DNA from: Bradyrhizobium tropiciagri
Lineage (GTDB): Bacteria; Pseudomonadota; Alphaproteobacteria; Rhizobiales; Xanthobacteraceae
Reading direction: 5' to 3'
Assembly: GCF_001189845.1 (NCBI RefSeq)
Contig: NZ_LFLZ01000037.1
Coordinates: 1 to 64,000, forward strand
Length of the DNA: 64,000 bases
Part shown: piece by piece, positions 1-9,246 of the stretch
How positions within the stretch are numbered: position 1 is the first letter of the stretch
Layout of the letters: each line of letters opens with the position of its first letter
Notes under the pieces: model-generated
Databases searched by the model: none
The model's input: the letters and a program-made list of their open reading frames with translations, nothing else
What the model was told of the DNA's origin: nothing
Translations under genes and position numbers: made by a program

Positions 1-81
1 AGGGAGCCTGACTGGTGTGCTCACCTCACAAGGCGCAGGGCGCGATATGCGAGCGCTAGGTAAGTGCTCGGTGACCGCGGC

Positions 82-276
82 TTACGCGGCCAGATGGCAC
101 TGCCCCATCTCGAGGCCGTGCCTGCGGCCGCGCGCGATGCCTTCGGCGATCGCTTTCACGACAAGCTCGGCGTCGTCGGGGGAAAGATGGTCGAGCGGCT
201 GCCAGGCGCGCAGGATGTCGCGTGCGCGATCGAGGTCGCCATAGATTGCAAGGAGAGGAAGCGATTTGTTCGGCAT
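82..276 (-). CDS. Small hypothetical protein (64 aa)
   Basis: A 64-residue soluble protein beginning MPNKSLPLLAIYGDLDRAR, with no signal peptide or membrane segment. A GGAG ribosome-binding sequence lies about nine bases before the ATG. Residue composition (balanced acidic and basic, helix-forming) and third-position GC fit a real gene. It follows the ketopantoate-reductase-like gene on the same strand after about 140 bases and may be read through with it. I recognise no domain and assign no function. Confidence 0.6.
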   Translation of the reverse strand: MPNKSLPLLAIYGDLDRARDILRAWQPLDHLSPDDAELVVKAIAEGIARGRRHGLEMGQCHLAA

Positions 277-414
277 GTCGGTGGCTCCGAGCCGCAGCTG
301 CGCCAGCCTAGCTCAACTAACCAGGCCGAGCCATGCGTTCGCGAGCCGCGATTTCGCGCTTCGCCGATCGCCGGTGCATGGCGAGAGCTCTTCTGGCCCC
401 CGCCATCAACGCGA

Positions 415-1478
415 TTACTCCGCGCCGGAGCCGCCCTGCACGATCTTCTCGTTCAGCTTCTGATCGACGGTCTCGACGGTGCGGTCGATCTCGGCGCTGG
501 GGTTACCGAGCTGGTGCGAGATCAGCTTCACCAAGAGGTCGACGCGCTCGATGAACGGCGCGCGGCGGCGACGGCGCGGGCCGCCGATGACGGCTTTAGC
601 AGGCTTTCCGCCGCCTTGGCGTATTTCGCGAACGGCACCTGATCGGCGGGGTCGGCACCGAGCTTGCGCGCGATGCCATCGACATGGTCGTAGATCGCCT
701 GCGAACGGCTGAGATCGCCGTGCACGGCGTCGCGGATCGATTGCGGCTCGGTCGGCGTGATGCAGCGATAATTGCCGGTCAGCAGCATCGACCATTTCGC
801 CAGCGGCACGAACAGCGAGTCGAATACTTTCAGCTTCACCGGCACGTCCTGGCCGTCGAGCGTCACCGCTTCGATGTCGGCTTCGAGCTCGCGCAGCACC
901 TTGTTGTGCTTGTCGTCGGCGAAGGCAGAGGCCTTGAAGTTGGTCGGCAGGCCGACATGCAGCACATTGGCCTTCTCCTCCGGCGGACGGAACGCCTGCG
1001 GATCCGGCGAGCACAGCGTGACGAGGCTCGGCTCGAAGCGCTCCCACACCTGCGCATTGGTGTAGGCCTCCTCGAGATCCATGCCGGCGAGCGCGGGGAT
1101 CCGCTTCAGATACGGCAGCGGCGGCATGTTCATGATCGACAGGCACGGCAGCTTCGCCGCCGCGATCTTGATCATCAGCACACGCACCGTGTGGTTGGTG
1201 TATTGCGGCTCCTGCATCGCGAGGCCGACCATGTCGTAGCGCGACACGTCGACATCGGCGGGCGTCACGGCATCGAGCTTGCCCGGCAGGTCGCGCGAGA
1301 AGATCGAGCGATGCTCCTTCTCGTCGCGCAGCTTGATCCGAACCTCGGTGCCCTCGCGGTTGATCAGATCCGCGGTGTTCTTGCGGCACACCAGGGACAC
1401 ATTGTGCCCCGCCATCAAGAGCTTGGTCCCCAACAGGGAGCCGTAGGAGGCTCCAAGAATCAAAATGTTGCGCGCCAT
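415..1478 (-). CDS. Ketopantoate reductase-like protein (PanE/ApbA family), reading frame broken near 565
   Basis: Predicted NADP-binding reductase of the 2-dehydropantoate 2-reductase family. It starts MARNILILGASYGSLLG, a Rossmann glycine motif at residues 8-16, followed by the usual beta-alpha arrangement and an all-helical C-terminal half. The start at 1478 has a GGAGAG ribosome-binding sequence. The upstream frame ends in nonsense after residues AKYAKAAESLLKPSSAARAV, whereas the frame ending at 415 continues with a convincing C-terminus (APFIERVDLLVKLISHQLG). One missing base near 565, where GCCGGCGCG appears to be read as GCCGCGCG, would restore a 354-residue protein. The gene is divergent from the double TetR regulator across about 120 bases and may be its target. 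The true substrate is uncertain; many such genes are not for pantothenate. Confidence 0.75.
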
Positions 1479-1600
1479 GCTCTCTCCAAAGGACTGCTGG
1501 TGTATGGTATGCCACCGTCTATCGCAGATCGACAAGCCGCTGCCAAGCGGATTATCTCGCGGGCGGATTATCGTTCTGCGATCAGGAAGGGCATTCGAGC

Positions 1601-2851
1601 TTGCAAGTCGCCGCCGACCCGACGGACCGGGCTGAAGCAATCCTCATCTCAGCTTCCCGGCTGTTTGCCCGCCACTCCTATGCGAACGTGACGATGGAGC
1701 AGGTCGCGGCGTCGGTTCGGGCCGTGCCGGGCGCGCTGTACCACTATTTCCGCGACAAGGAAGATCTGATCTTCCACTGCTATCTGCGGGGACTTGCGAT
1801 CTACCGGCACGAAATCGAAGCCGCCGCCGAGCCAGGGATCGACGGGCTCGAGATCATCAGGCGCTTCGTGCGCGGGAGGCTGCGGCCCGAGGGCCAGCGC
1901 ATGATCCTGTTCACCGATATCGATGCGCTTGCCGCGCCCTACAGCAGCGAGGTCCATGCCAAACGCTGGCAGAACGCCGCGCTGCTGGCGGATATCCTGG
2001 AACGGGGCGTCGCGGACGGCTCGATCGCCTGCGACGAGCCGCAGCTCACGGCGGTGGCGCTGATCTCCATCCTGGACTGGGTGCCGTTCTGGCTGTCCGA
2101 ACGCGACTACTACACGCGCCAGCAGGCGATCGACGCCATCGACGACATCATCACGCACGGCGTCTACCGGCGCGAGATCGCGCTTCCCGGCATGCCCGAA
2201 CCGCTCAGCCTCGCCCCGTTCCTCGCGTCTCGAGCGGCGTTGAACAAGCGGGCCGCGAAGTTCGACAGGATGCTGTCGATTGCCTCCGACAGCTTCAACC
2301 GGCGGGGCGCGTCAGGGACGTCGCTCGAGAACATCGCGGCGGATGCGGGCATGACCCGCGCCGGCATCTACTATCACTTCAGCGAAAAAGAGAGCCTGCT
2401 GCTGGCCTGCCTGCGACGCGGGCTCGCCGGCGAGGTCAGCATTCGCGAGCACCTGCAAGAGCACAGCCTCGGGGCGTTCGACCACATCGTTCAGCGAATC
2501 CGCCTGCTGCTGATGCTGCACGACACACCCTGCGGCCCCAAGGCGACCTACCACAACATCAACTATCTCAACGACGCCGACCGGAAGGAGTATGTCGGCC
2601 AGGTGCTGGCGACGATCCGGCGAGACCAGGACAGCTATCAACGCTGGATCGACGAGGGCCGCTTCCGCCGCATCGATACATATTTCGCCGAGCGGATTTT
2701 AACCGGCATGGGGCATTGGTATCCGATCTGGTTCAAGACGCGGCGCGACTGGTCTGCCGTCGAGATCGCCGACCACTTCGCGCGGCTCTTCCTCTCGGGC
2801 CTCAAGCCGCGCCGGCGGGCTGAATCGCCAATTCGCGTCCCGCCGCTATAA
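1601..2851 (+). CDS. Tandem (two-headed) TetR/AcrR family transcriptional regulator
   Basis: A 416-residue protein made of two complete TetR units in one chain. The first helix-turn-helix is near residues 12-55 (ASRLFARHSYANVTMEQVAA, then GALYHYFRDKEDL). The second is near residues 220-265 (GTSLENIAADAGM, then GIYYHFSEKESLL). Each is followed by its own helical ligand-binding region. Ordinary TetR regulators are about 200 residues and dimerise, so this looks like a fused pseudo-dimer. Start is TTG at 1601 with AGGAAGG upstream; no better ATG precedes the first DNA-binding helix. It is divergent from the ketopantoate-reductase-like gene and lies about 260 bases before the liv-type operon, so either may be regulated by it. 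Confidence 0.85.
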   Translation: MQVAADPTDRAEAILISASRLFARHSYANVTMEQVAASVRAVPGALYHYFRDKEDLIFHCYLRGLAIYRHEIEAAAEPGIDGLEIIRRFVRGRLRPEGQRMILFTDIDALAAPYSSEVHAKRWQNAALLADILERGVADGSIACDEPQLTAVALISILDWVPFWLSERDYYTRQQAIDAIDDIITHGVYRREIALPGMPEPLSLAPFLASRAALNKRAAKFDRMLSIASDSFNRRGASGTSLENIAADAGMTRAGIYYHFSEKESLLLACLRRGLAGEVSIREHLQEHSLGAFDHIVQRIRLLLMLHDTPCGPKATYHNINYLNDADRKEYVGQVLATIRRDQDSYQRWIDEGRFRRIDTYFAERILTGMGHWYPIWFKTRRDWSAVEIADHFARLFLSGLKPRRRAESPIRVPPL

Positions 2852-3112
2852 TGCTCCAGGATCGGGCTCGTCCCGCGGACGAGGTCGGTTCCAAACGAAC
2901 TGGCGAACGCCTCGTCCAAAAGTTTACTTGCGGTTCAAATCTGTGCCGGATCTCGCGGTATCTCGAAACATTTATAGCCTATAACATTATAATACCTCGC
3001 GCGAAAACTTGACGCAGTATTCAAAGCGAAAGTTGCGAAGGCTCGGCAATTGAGGTTATGAGACGGCTTCGATCGCTGAAGATCAAGAAACATGAGCAAG
3101 GGAGGAAGCAGG

Positions 3113-4351
3113 ATGCGTAGGCTGATCGTTGCTGCCACGGCAGCACTGACGGTGTTGGGAGGCGCGGCGTCCGCGCAGGAATCCATCAAGATCGGCTACA
3201 TCGATCCGCTCTCCGGCGGCGGCGCCAGCGTTGGCGAAGGCGGCCTGAAGACGTTCCAGTATCTCGCCGACGAGTTGAACGCCAAGGGCGGCATCCTCGG
3301 CCACAAGGTCGAGATCGTTCCGCTCGACAACAAGACCAATCCGCAGGAAAGCCTGGTGCAGGCGCAGAAGGCGGTCGACGCCGGCGTCCACTACATCACC
3401 CAGGGCAACGGCTCGTCGGTCGGTGCCGCGCTGGAAGACTTCGTCACCAAGCACAATTCGCGTAACCCCGGCAAGGAAGTGCTCTACTTCAACTACGCCG
3501 CGGTCGATCCGAGCATGACCAACGAGAAGTGCAGCTACTGGCATTTCCGCTGGGATGCGAACTCGGACATCAAGATGGAAGCGCTGACCAACTACATGAA
3601 GGGCCAGCCGTCCATCAAGAAGGTCTACCTGATCAACATGGACTATTCGTTCGGCCAATCGGTGCGCGCGGCTGCGCGCAAGATGCTGGGCGAAAAGCGG
3701 TCGGATATCCAGGTCGTCGGCGACGAACTGCATCCGATGCTCAAGGTCACCGACTTCTCGCCCTACATCGCCAAGATCAAGGCGGCCGGCGCCGACACCG
3801 TCGTGACCGGCAACTGGGGCCAGGACTTCGCGCTGCTGCTGAAGGCGGCTGCCGACGCCGGCCTCAAGGTCAACTGGTACACCTATTATGCCGGCGGCGC
3901 CGGCGGCCCGACTGCGATCAAGCAGACCGGTCTCGAGAACCAGGTGTTCCAGATCAGCGAAGGCGTGCCGAACTCCGGCAACAAGGCGGCGATGGATTTC
4001 GAGAAGGACTTCCGCGCCAAGACCGGCATCTCCGTGTGGTATCCGCGCGCGGTCAACGAGATGCGGATGTTCAAGGCAGCCGCCGAGAAGGCCAACTCGA
4101 TCGACCCGGTGAAGGTCGCAGCCGCGCTCGAAGGCATGAAGTTCGACGTGTTCGACGGCGGCGAAGGCTTCATGCGCAAGGACGACCACCAGTTCTTCCA
4201 GCCGATCTACATCTCCTCGTTCGGCTCGCTCGCCGACAAGGCCAAGGAGCCGTTCGACGAGGAGAACACCGGCTGGGGCTGGCACATCGTCTCCAAGATC
4301 GACACCGCGCAAACGATGCTTCCGACCACCTGCAACATGAAGCGGCCCTGA
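3113..4351 (+). CDS. Branched-chain amino acid-type ABC transporter substrate-binding protein
   Basis: Periplasmic binding protein of the LivK/peripla_BP_6 type, first gene of a five-gene ABC operon. ATG at 3113 is chosen over the in-frame ATG at 3092 because GGAGGA sits six bases before it. The N-terminus MRRLIVAATAALTVLGG...ASAQ is a signal peptide with cleavage after AQ. The mature protein opens with ESIKIGYIDPLSG, the conserved first strand of the family, and has the usual two-lobe length of about 390 residues. The ligand cannot be read from sequence; families of this type bind amino acids, amides, aromatic acids or urea-like compounds. A long hairpin follows the stop codon and probably sets the excess of binding protein over permeases. 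Confidence 0.9.
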   Translation: MRRLIVAATAALTVLGGAASAQESIKIGYIDPLSGGGASVGEGGLKTFQYLADELNAKGGILGHKVEIVPLDNKTNPQESLVQAQKAVDAGVHYITQGNGSSVGAALEDFVTKHNSRNPGKEVLYFNYAAVDPSMTNEKCSYWHFRWDANSDIKMEALTNYMKGQPSIKKVYLINMDYSFGQSVRAAARKMLGEKRSDIQVVGDELHPMLKVTDFSPYIAKIKAAGADTVVTGNWGQDFALLLKAAADAGLKVNWYTYYAGGAGGPTAIKQTGLENQVFQISEGVPNSGNKAAMDFEKDFRAKTGISVWYPRAVNEMRMFKAAAEKANSIDPVKVAAALEGMKFDVFDGGEGFMRKDDHQFFQPIYISSFGSLADKAKEPFDEENTGWGWHIVSKIDTAQTMLPTTCNMKRP

Positions 4352-4362
4352 TCGGCTCCTTC

Positions 4363-4446
4363 CGTCATTCCGGGGCGCTCGAAGAGGCGAACCCGGAATC
4401 TCGGGGTTCCGGGTTCGCTCGCTAACGCGAGCGCCCCGGAATGACT
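4363..4446. repeat. Dispersed palindromic repeat (type 1, CGTCATTCCGGGG family)
   Basis: An inverted repeat beginning CGTCATTCCGGGGCGCTCG and ending CGCCCCGGAATGACT, with an inner palindrome around GAACCCGGAA/TTCCGGGTTC. A related copy lies at 60865-60957, between gltB and gltD. Here it sits between the binding-protein gene and livH, where its hairpin could stabilise the upstream mRNA or attenuate transcription. Confidence 0.8.
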
Positions 4447-4512
4447 GGTGATAAATTTCCTTCGACAGGTCTTTGATCACGTGAACCGTTCCCATTCTCA
4501 AGCGAGTGCACC

Positions 4513-5460
4513 GTGGCTGAGCTGATCGTCATCTCGACGCTCAACGGCGTGCTGTTCGGCATGCTGCTGTTCCTGTTGTCCAGCGGGCTCACCGTCATCT
4601 TCAGCATGATGGGCGTGCTCAACTTCGCGCATGCGAGCTTCTACATGCTCGGCGCGTTCTTCGGTTATCAGCTCACCCGCTGGATCGGCTTCTGGCCGGC
4701 GCTGGTGATCGCGCCGCTGCTGGTCGGCGTGGTCGGCATGGGCGTCGAGCGCTACGGCTTGCGCAACACCCACAAGCACGGCCATGTCGCCGAGCTGCTG
4801 CTGACCTTTGGTTTGGCTTTCGCGATCGAAGAGATCGTCTCGATGATCTGGGGCAAGAGCCCGGTCGACTACCGCGTCCCGGCAGTGCTGGACTTTCCGG
4901 CCTTCACAGTGTTCTCCACCAACTACCCCGCCTACAAGATCTTCATGCTGGTGGTCTCGGTCGTGATCTTCATCGCGCTGCTGGTCACGCTGAAGCGGAC
5001 GCGGGTCGGCCTCATCGTGCAGGCCGCGCTGACCCATCCAAGCATGGTCGGCCATCTCGGCCACAATGTCGGCCGCGTGTTCATGCTGGTGTTCGGCGTC
5101 GGCAGCGCGTTGGCGGGTCTTGCCGGCGTCATCGCCGGTCCCTCGCTGGTGACGCAGTCCGACATGGCCGCGTATCTCGGCCCGATCCTGTTCGTCGTCA
5201 TCGTGTTCGGCGGCCTCGGCTCGCTGCCCGGCGCCTTCATCGCCTCGCTGCTGATCGGGCTGATCCAGACCTTTGCGGTCGCGCTCAACGGCTCGCTCGC
5301 CAGCGTGTTCGGTCCGCTCGATCCGAGCCTCGGCCCCTCGCCGCTCACCGACATCTGGAACGTCACGATCGCGCAGATCGCGCCGATCCTGCCCTATCTG
5401 CTGCTGGTGCTGGTGCTGATCTTCCGCCCGATGGGCCTCTTGGGGACGCGCGAGTCATGA
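4513..5460 (+). CDS. livH: Branched-chain amino acid-type ABC transporter permease LivH
   Basis: Inner-membrane permease of the LivH type, 315 residues, with about eight hydrophobic segments. The opening region (LNGVLFGMLLFLLSSGLTVI, then GVLNFAHASFYMLGAF) is the conserved LivH N-terminus, and the cytoplasmic loop contacting the ATPase lies in the second half around the FGGLGSLPGAF segment. Start is GTG at 4513. The last four bases overlap the start of livM (ATGA), so the two permeases are translationally coupled. It would pair with LivM and the two ATPases to import whatever the upstream binding protein delivers. Confidence 0.93.
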   Translation: MAELIVISTLNGVLFGMLLFLLSSGLTVIFSMMGVLNFAHASFYMLGAFFGYQLTRWIGFWPALVIAPLLVGVVGMGVERYGLRNTHKHGHVAELLLTFGLAFAIEEIVSMIWGKSPVDYRVPAVLDFPAFTVFSTNYPAYKIFMLVVSVVIFIALLVTLKRTRVGLIVQAALTHPSMVGHLGHNVGRVFMLVFGVGSALAGLAGVIAGPSLVTQSDMAAYLGPILFVVIVFGGLGSLPGAFIASLLIGLIQTFAVALNGSLASVFGPLDPSLGPSPLTDIWNVTIAQIAPILPYLLLVLVLIFRPMGLLGTRES

Positions 5461-6749
5461 CGAACGCTCCCACGCCCTCCCTCGCCGCGGCCAAGCAGGA
5501 GTCCAGCGGCGCCCTCGGCTTCTATGGCGTCTGGCTGCTCGCAGCCGCAGCGCTCGTCGTGCTGCCGCTGGTCTTCTCCTCCGGCGGCTCGCTGACCTCG
5601 TTCAGCCTGATCGGCATCGCGATCATCTTCGCGCTGTCCTACAACATCCTGCTCGGCCAGACCGGGTTGCTGTCGTTCGGCCACGCGGTGCAATACGGCC
5701 TCGGCGGCTTCCTCGCCGTGCATGTCATGAATGCGGCCGCGAGCCACAACTGGCCGATCCCGCTGCCGGTAATCCCCTTGGTCGGCGGCATCGGCGGCAT
5801 GGCGTTCGCTTTGCTGGTCGGTTGGGTCATGACCAAGCGCGCCGGCACCGTGTTTGCGATGATCTCGCTCGGCATCGGCGAACTGGTCGCCTCGTCGTCG
5901 CTGATCCTGCGCAGCGTGTTCGGCGGCGAATCCGGCATCACCACCGACCGCACCTCGCTGATGCCGCTGTTCGGCTGGACCTTCGGGCCGCAGATCCAGG
6001 TCTACTATCTGATCGCATTCTGGGTGCTGGTCTCGGCGATCGCGATGTACGCGCTGACGCGCACGCCCCTGGGTCGCATCTGCAACGCGGTGCGCGACAA
6101 TCCGGAGCGCGTCGAGTTCATCGGCTACGATCCGCATGTGGTGCGCTATCTCGCCTACATGTTCGCCGGTTTCTTCGCCGGCATCGCCGGCGGCCTGACC
6201 GCGATCAATTTCGAGATCGCCAACTCCGCCTATCTCGGCGCCATGCAATCGGGCTTCGTGCTGTTCTCCACCTTCATCGGCGGCACCGCCTATTTCTTCG
6301 GTCCGATCCTGGGTGCCATCCTGGTGACCTATCTGCAGCTCGGGCTGACCAGCGTCACCTCGGTCTGGCAGCTCTATTTCGGCGTCATCTTCATCGGCAT
6401 CGTGATGTTCGCGCCGGGCGGTATCGCCGGCATCCTGATGAAGCATCGCCCGCTGATCCGCGCCGGAACGCTCGGCACGGTGATCCCGTCCTACCTGGTC
6501 GCGGCGATTCCGACGCTGGCGTTTGCGCTCGGCATCATCCTGACCATCGAGACCGTCGCGCGCTTCTCCGGTGGCGACCCCATCAACCTGCTCGGCATTC
6601 CGTTTGTCGCCACGGCGCCGACGACCTGGGCGGCTGCCGCGGTTCTGGTGGTCGGCGGCTTCCTGGTTGCGCGCATCACCTGGCGGCGCGTTGCGGATGC
6701 CTGGGATCGTGCCGCGACGGTGGCCCGTGATCGGGGGTATCTGGCATGA
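5457..6749 (+). CDS. livM: Branched-chain amino acid-type ABC transporter permease LivM
   Basis: Inner-membrane permease of the LivM type. The core shows the family signature SYNILLGQTGLLSFGHAVQY and the ATPase-contacting loop around AVRDNPERVEFIGYD. At 430 residues it is longer than the usual 320-360: after the core there is an extra C-terminal region of two or three hydrophobic segments (about residues 340-410) ending in a charged tail. Such extensions occur in some liv-like systems and their role is unclear. It overlaps livH by four bases and livG by four bases. Confidence 0.93.
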   Translation: MTNAPTPSLAAAKQESSGALGFYGVWLLAAAALVVLPLVFSSGGSLTSFSLIGIAIIFALSYNILLGQTGLLSFGHAVQYGLGGFLAVHVMNAAASHNWPIPLPVIPLVGGIGGMAFALLVGWVMTKRAGTVFAMISLGIGELVASSSLILRSVFGGESGITTDRTSLMPLFGWTFGPQIQVYYLIAFWVLVSAIAMYALTRTPLGRICNAVRDNPERVEFIGYDPHVVRYLAYMFAGFFAGIAGGLTAINFEIANSAYLGAMQSGFVLFSTFIGGTAYFFGPILGAILVTYLQLGLTSVTSVWQLYFGVIFIGIVMFAPGGIAGILMKHRPLIRAGTLGTVIPSYLVAAIPTLAFALGIILTIETVARFSGGDPINLLGIPFVATAPTTWAAAAVLVVGGFLVARITWRRVADAWDRAATVARDRGYLA

Positions 6750-7495
6750 CCGCTGCCATCCAAGTCAACGCCGTCGAGAAGAGCTTCGGCAATGTCCAGA
6801 TCATCCGCGACCTCAACTTAAGCGTCGCCAAGGGCGAACGTCACGCCATCATCGGCCCGAACGGCGCCGGCAAGTCGACGACGTTCAACCTGATCAGCGG
6901 CCACATCAAGCCGACCTCGGGCGAGATCCGCCTCAACGGCGAGGTGACCTCGGGCTTGCGGCCATTCGAGATCAACCGGCGCGGCCTGTCGCGCTCGTTC
7001 CAGGTCACCAACGTGTTCGCCCGGATGACGGTGTGGGAGAACGTCCGCTGCGCCGTGCTGTGGGCGACCGGGCATCGCTATGCGTTCTGGAAGAACGTCG
7101 ACAGTCTGCCCGAGGTGAAGCAGCGCACCGCACAGATCCTCGACGACATCCATCTCAGCCATCGCCGCGACGTGCCGGCGGGCCTCTTGACCTATGCCGA
7201 GCAGCGCGAGCTCGAGATCGGCATCACCATCGCCGGCGGCGCCAGCGTCATCATGCTGGACGAGCCGACCGCGGGCATGAGCCACGCCGAGACCGAACGC
7301 GCCGTCGCGCTGATCCGCCGCCTCACCGAGGGCCGCACCCTCGTCATCGTCGAACACGACATGAGCGTGGTGTTCGGCCTCGCCGACCGCATCTCGGTTT
7401 TGGTCTACGGCCACATCATCGCCTCCGGCACGCCCGAGGAAATCCGCGGCAACCCGAAGGTCAAGGAAGCCTATCTCGGCGAGGAGGTCGACTGA
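6746..7495 (+). CDS. livG: Branched-chain amino acid-type ABC transporter ATP-binding protein LivG
   Basis: Cytoplasmic ABC ATPase, 249 residues. Walker A is GPNGAGKST near residue 37, the signature motif is the variant LTYAEQRELEIG, and Walker B is VIMLDEPTAGMSH with the switch histidine in VEHDMSVVF. Length and motif spacing match LivG. Its start overlaps the livM stop and its stop overlaps the livF start (TGATG), so the operon is tightly coupled. It would form a heterodimer with LivF. Confidence 0.94.
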   Translation: MTAAIQVNAVEKSFGNVQIIRDLNLSVAKGERHAIIGPNGAGKSTTFNLISGHIKPTSGEIRLNGEVTSGLRPFEINRRGLSRSFQVTNVFARMTVWENVRCAVLWATGHRYAFWKNVDSLPEVKQRTAQILDDIHLSHRRDVPAGLLTYAEQRELEIGITIAGGASVIMLDEPTAGMSHAETERAVALIRRLTEGRTLVIVEHDMSVVFGLADRISVLVYGHIIASGTPEEIRGNPKVKEAYLGEEVD

Positions 7496-8190
7496 TGCTC
7501 GAGGTCAGGAATCTTCACGCCTATTACGGCAAGAGCCACATCCTGCAGGGCGTCGATCTCGACATCGCGGCCGGCGAGGTGGTGAGCCTGCTCGGCCGCA
7601 ACGGCGTCGGCCGCTCGACCACCGTCAAGGCGATCATGGGAGAGGTGCCGCCGCAGGGCACCATCCGCTTCAAGGGCCAGGACATCGCCGGCCTGCCGAG
7701 CCACAAGATCGCCCGCCTCGGGCTCGGCTATGTGCCCGAGCATCGCGACATCTTCCCGAGCCTGACGGTGCGCCAGAACCTGATCCTCGGCATCAAGGAC
7801 CCGCGCCGGCCCGGCAAGTGGCGGCTGCAGGAAATGCTCGACATGTTCCCCAACCTCGCCCGCCGCGCCGACACGCCGGCCGGCGTGCTGTCGGGCGGCG
7901 AGAAGCAGATGCTGACCACCTGCCGCACGTTGCTCGGAGACCCCGAGCTGATGATGATCGACGAGCCGACCGAAGGCCTGGCGCCGCTGATCGTGCAGCA
8001 GGTCGGCGAGCTGATCGCGCGGATCGCGAAGGCAGGCGTCGCCATCCTGCTGGTCGAGCAGAAGCTGTCGATCGCGATGAAGATCTCGAACCGGGTCTAC
8101 ATCATGGGCCACGGCCGCGTCGTGTTCGAGGGCACGCCCGAGCAGCTCAAGAACAACGCCGCCATTCGCGAGGAATGGCTCGAGGTGTGA
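7495..8190 (+). CDS. livF: Branched-chain amino acid-type ABC transporter ATP-binding protein LivF (Walker A Lys replaced by Arg)
   Basis: Cytoplasmic ABC ATPase, 231 residues, starting MLEVRNLHAYYGKSHILQG, the standard LivF opening. The signature LSGGEKQMLTTCRTLL and Walker B LMMIDEPTEGL are normal. Walker A reads GRNGVGRSTT near residue 36: the lysine that contacts the ATP phosphates is arginine. Since LivG has a normal P-loop, the pair may hydrolyse ATP asymmetrically, but this is inference. The rest of the protein is well kept and in frame, so it is not decaying. It ends the operon. Confidence 0.93.
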   Translation: MLEVRNLHAYYGKSHILQGVDLDIAAGEVVSLLGRNGVGRSTTVKAIMGEVPPQGTIRFKGQDIAGLPSHKIARLGLGYVPEHRDIFPSLTVRQNLILGIKDPRRPGKWRLQEMLDMFPNLARRADTPAGVLSGGEKQMLTTCRTLLGDPELMMIDEPTEGLAPLIVQQVGELIARIAKAGVAILLVEQKLSIAMKISNRVYIMGHGRVVFEGTPEQLKNNAAIREEWLEV

Positions 8191-8253
8191 GGCGGACAGC
8201 CTCAACAATCCGCGAACATCGGCTGTTGGACTCCGCAGACGCCTCCTTCTCGA

Positions 8254-9246
8254 TCAGAGTCGCGCGGCTCCGCTGGATCCCTTGCGTCCGAACCGGACGC
8301 CGCGCGGTGAATCGCCGAAGCGAGCCCGGAACAAGCGGTTGAAATGCGAAACGTCCGAGAAACCCACCTCCAGCGCGACATCGGAGATTCGCCGACGGCC
8401 GGCATCGGACCCGGTGAGCAGCTGGAACGCCCGTTGAAGACGCAGCTCATTGAGGCGCTCGGTGAACGATGATCCCGACGACGCCATCAGGCGCTGCAGA
8501 TAGCGGGACGAGATGCCCTGCCCGCGTGCGGCCGTCTGAACGCTAAGTCCGGGCTCCTCGAAGTGGTGGGCGATGTAGTCGAGTGCTGCACTCTGCCGCG
8601 CAGCTACGACGGCGCTCGCACTGCTCTCACCCAACGCAGGACACTCGTCGATGGCGAGCGCGACGAGATCATGGATGTGGTGCACGACCGTCTCACGAAG
8701 CCCCGGAGCGCTCAGGGCTCCCGTCTTGAACACCGACTTCAGATATGCCGTGAACAGGCGGAAGGCTTCCGTTTGGTGCCGGATCGGCCGCATGGCCAGG
8801 CCTTCCACATCCGTCACGCGCTGCGCAAGCGCCGCGTGCGGCACGGCCAGGCCGAATTGCAGTCCTTCGACATAAGTCACGCTGACGGGCTCGGAATGCA
8901 GAATTGCGATCGCATCGGTGCCGCGAAGCTCAACCTCCTCGCCGCGCTGCGACAGCCGACTTCTCGCGGACGAGCAGACGATGACACCGATGGAGTCATC
9001 GCCATCGGCAAGGTTCGCTCGCAAGCGCGCGAAACGCATGGACGTGCCTTTCAGCGCGAGCGTACGCAAGCCCTGAACCGCCTGCAGCGACGCATCGGCC
9101 CGGAACGGAACGTCCGATAGAGGCTTGATATCGGCGTGCACGATGCATCGTGCGAAGTGCTCGCGCCATAGCGGGACCCGGATACGCTCCGGATGGTCGC
9201 GCGTCGAAAATCGATACGATAAAAAATCGGCTGCGTCCGTAGCCAT
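8254..9246 (-). CDS. AraC family transcriptional regulator
   Basis: A 330-residue DNA-binding regulator. The C-terminal 100 residues carry the two AraC helix-turn-helix units (LSVQTAARGQGISSRYLQRL and ISDVALEVGFSDVSHFNRLF, with ARFGDSPRGVR closing). The N-terminal half resembles the AraC_binding_2 sensor domain. GGAGG lies before the ATG at 9246. It converges with the liv operon and no obvious divergent partner exists, so its target is unknown. Confidence 0.88.
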   Translation of the reverse strand: MATDAADFLSYRFSTRDHPERIRVPLWREHFARCIVHADIKPLSDVPFRADASLQAVQGLRTLALKGTSMRFARLRANLADGDDSIGVIVCSSARSRLSQRGEEVELRGTDAIAILHSEPVSVTYVEGLQFGLAVPHAALAQRVTDVEGLAMRPIRHQTEAFRLFTAYLKSVFKTGALSAPGLRETVVHHIHDLVALAIDECPALGESSASAVVAARQSAALDYIAHHFEEPGLSVQTAARGQGISSRYLQRLMASSGSSFTERLNELRLQRAFQLLTGSDAGRRRISDVALEVGFSDVSHFNRLFRARFGDSPRGVRFGRKGSSGAARL

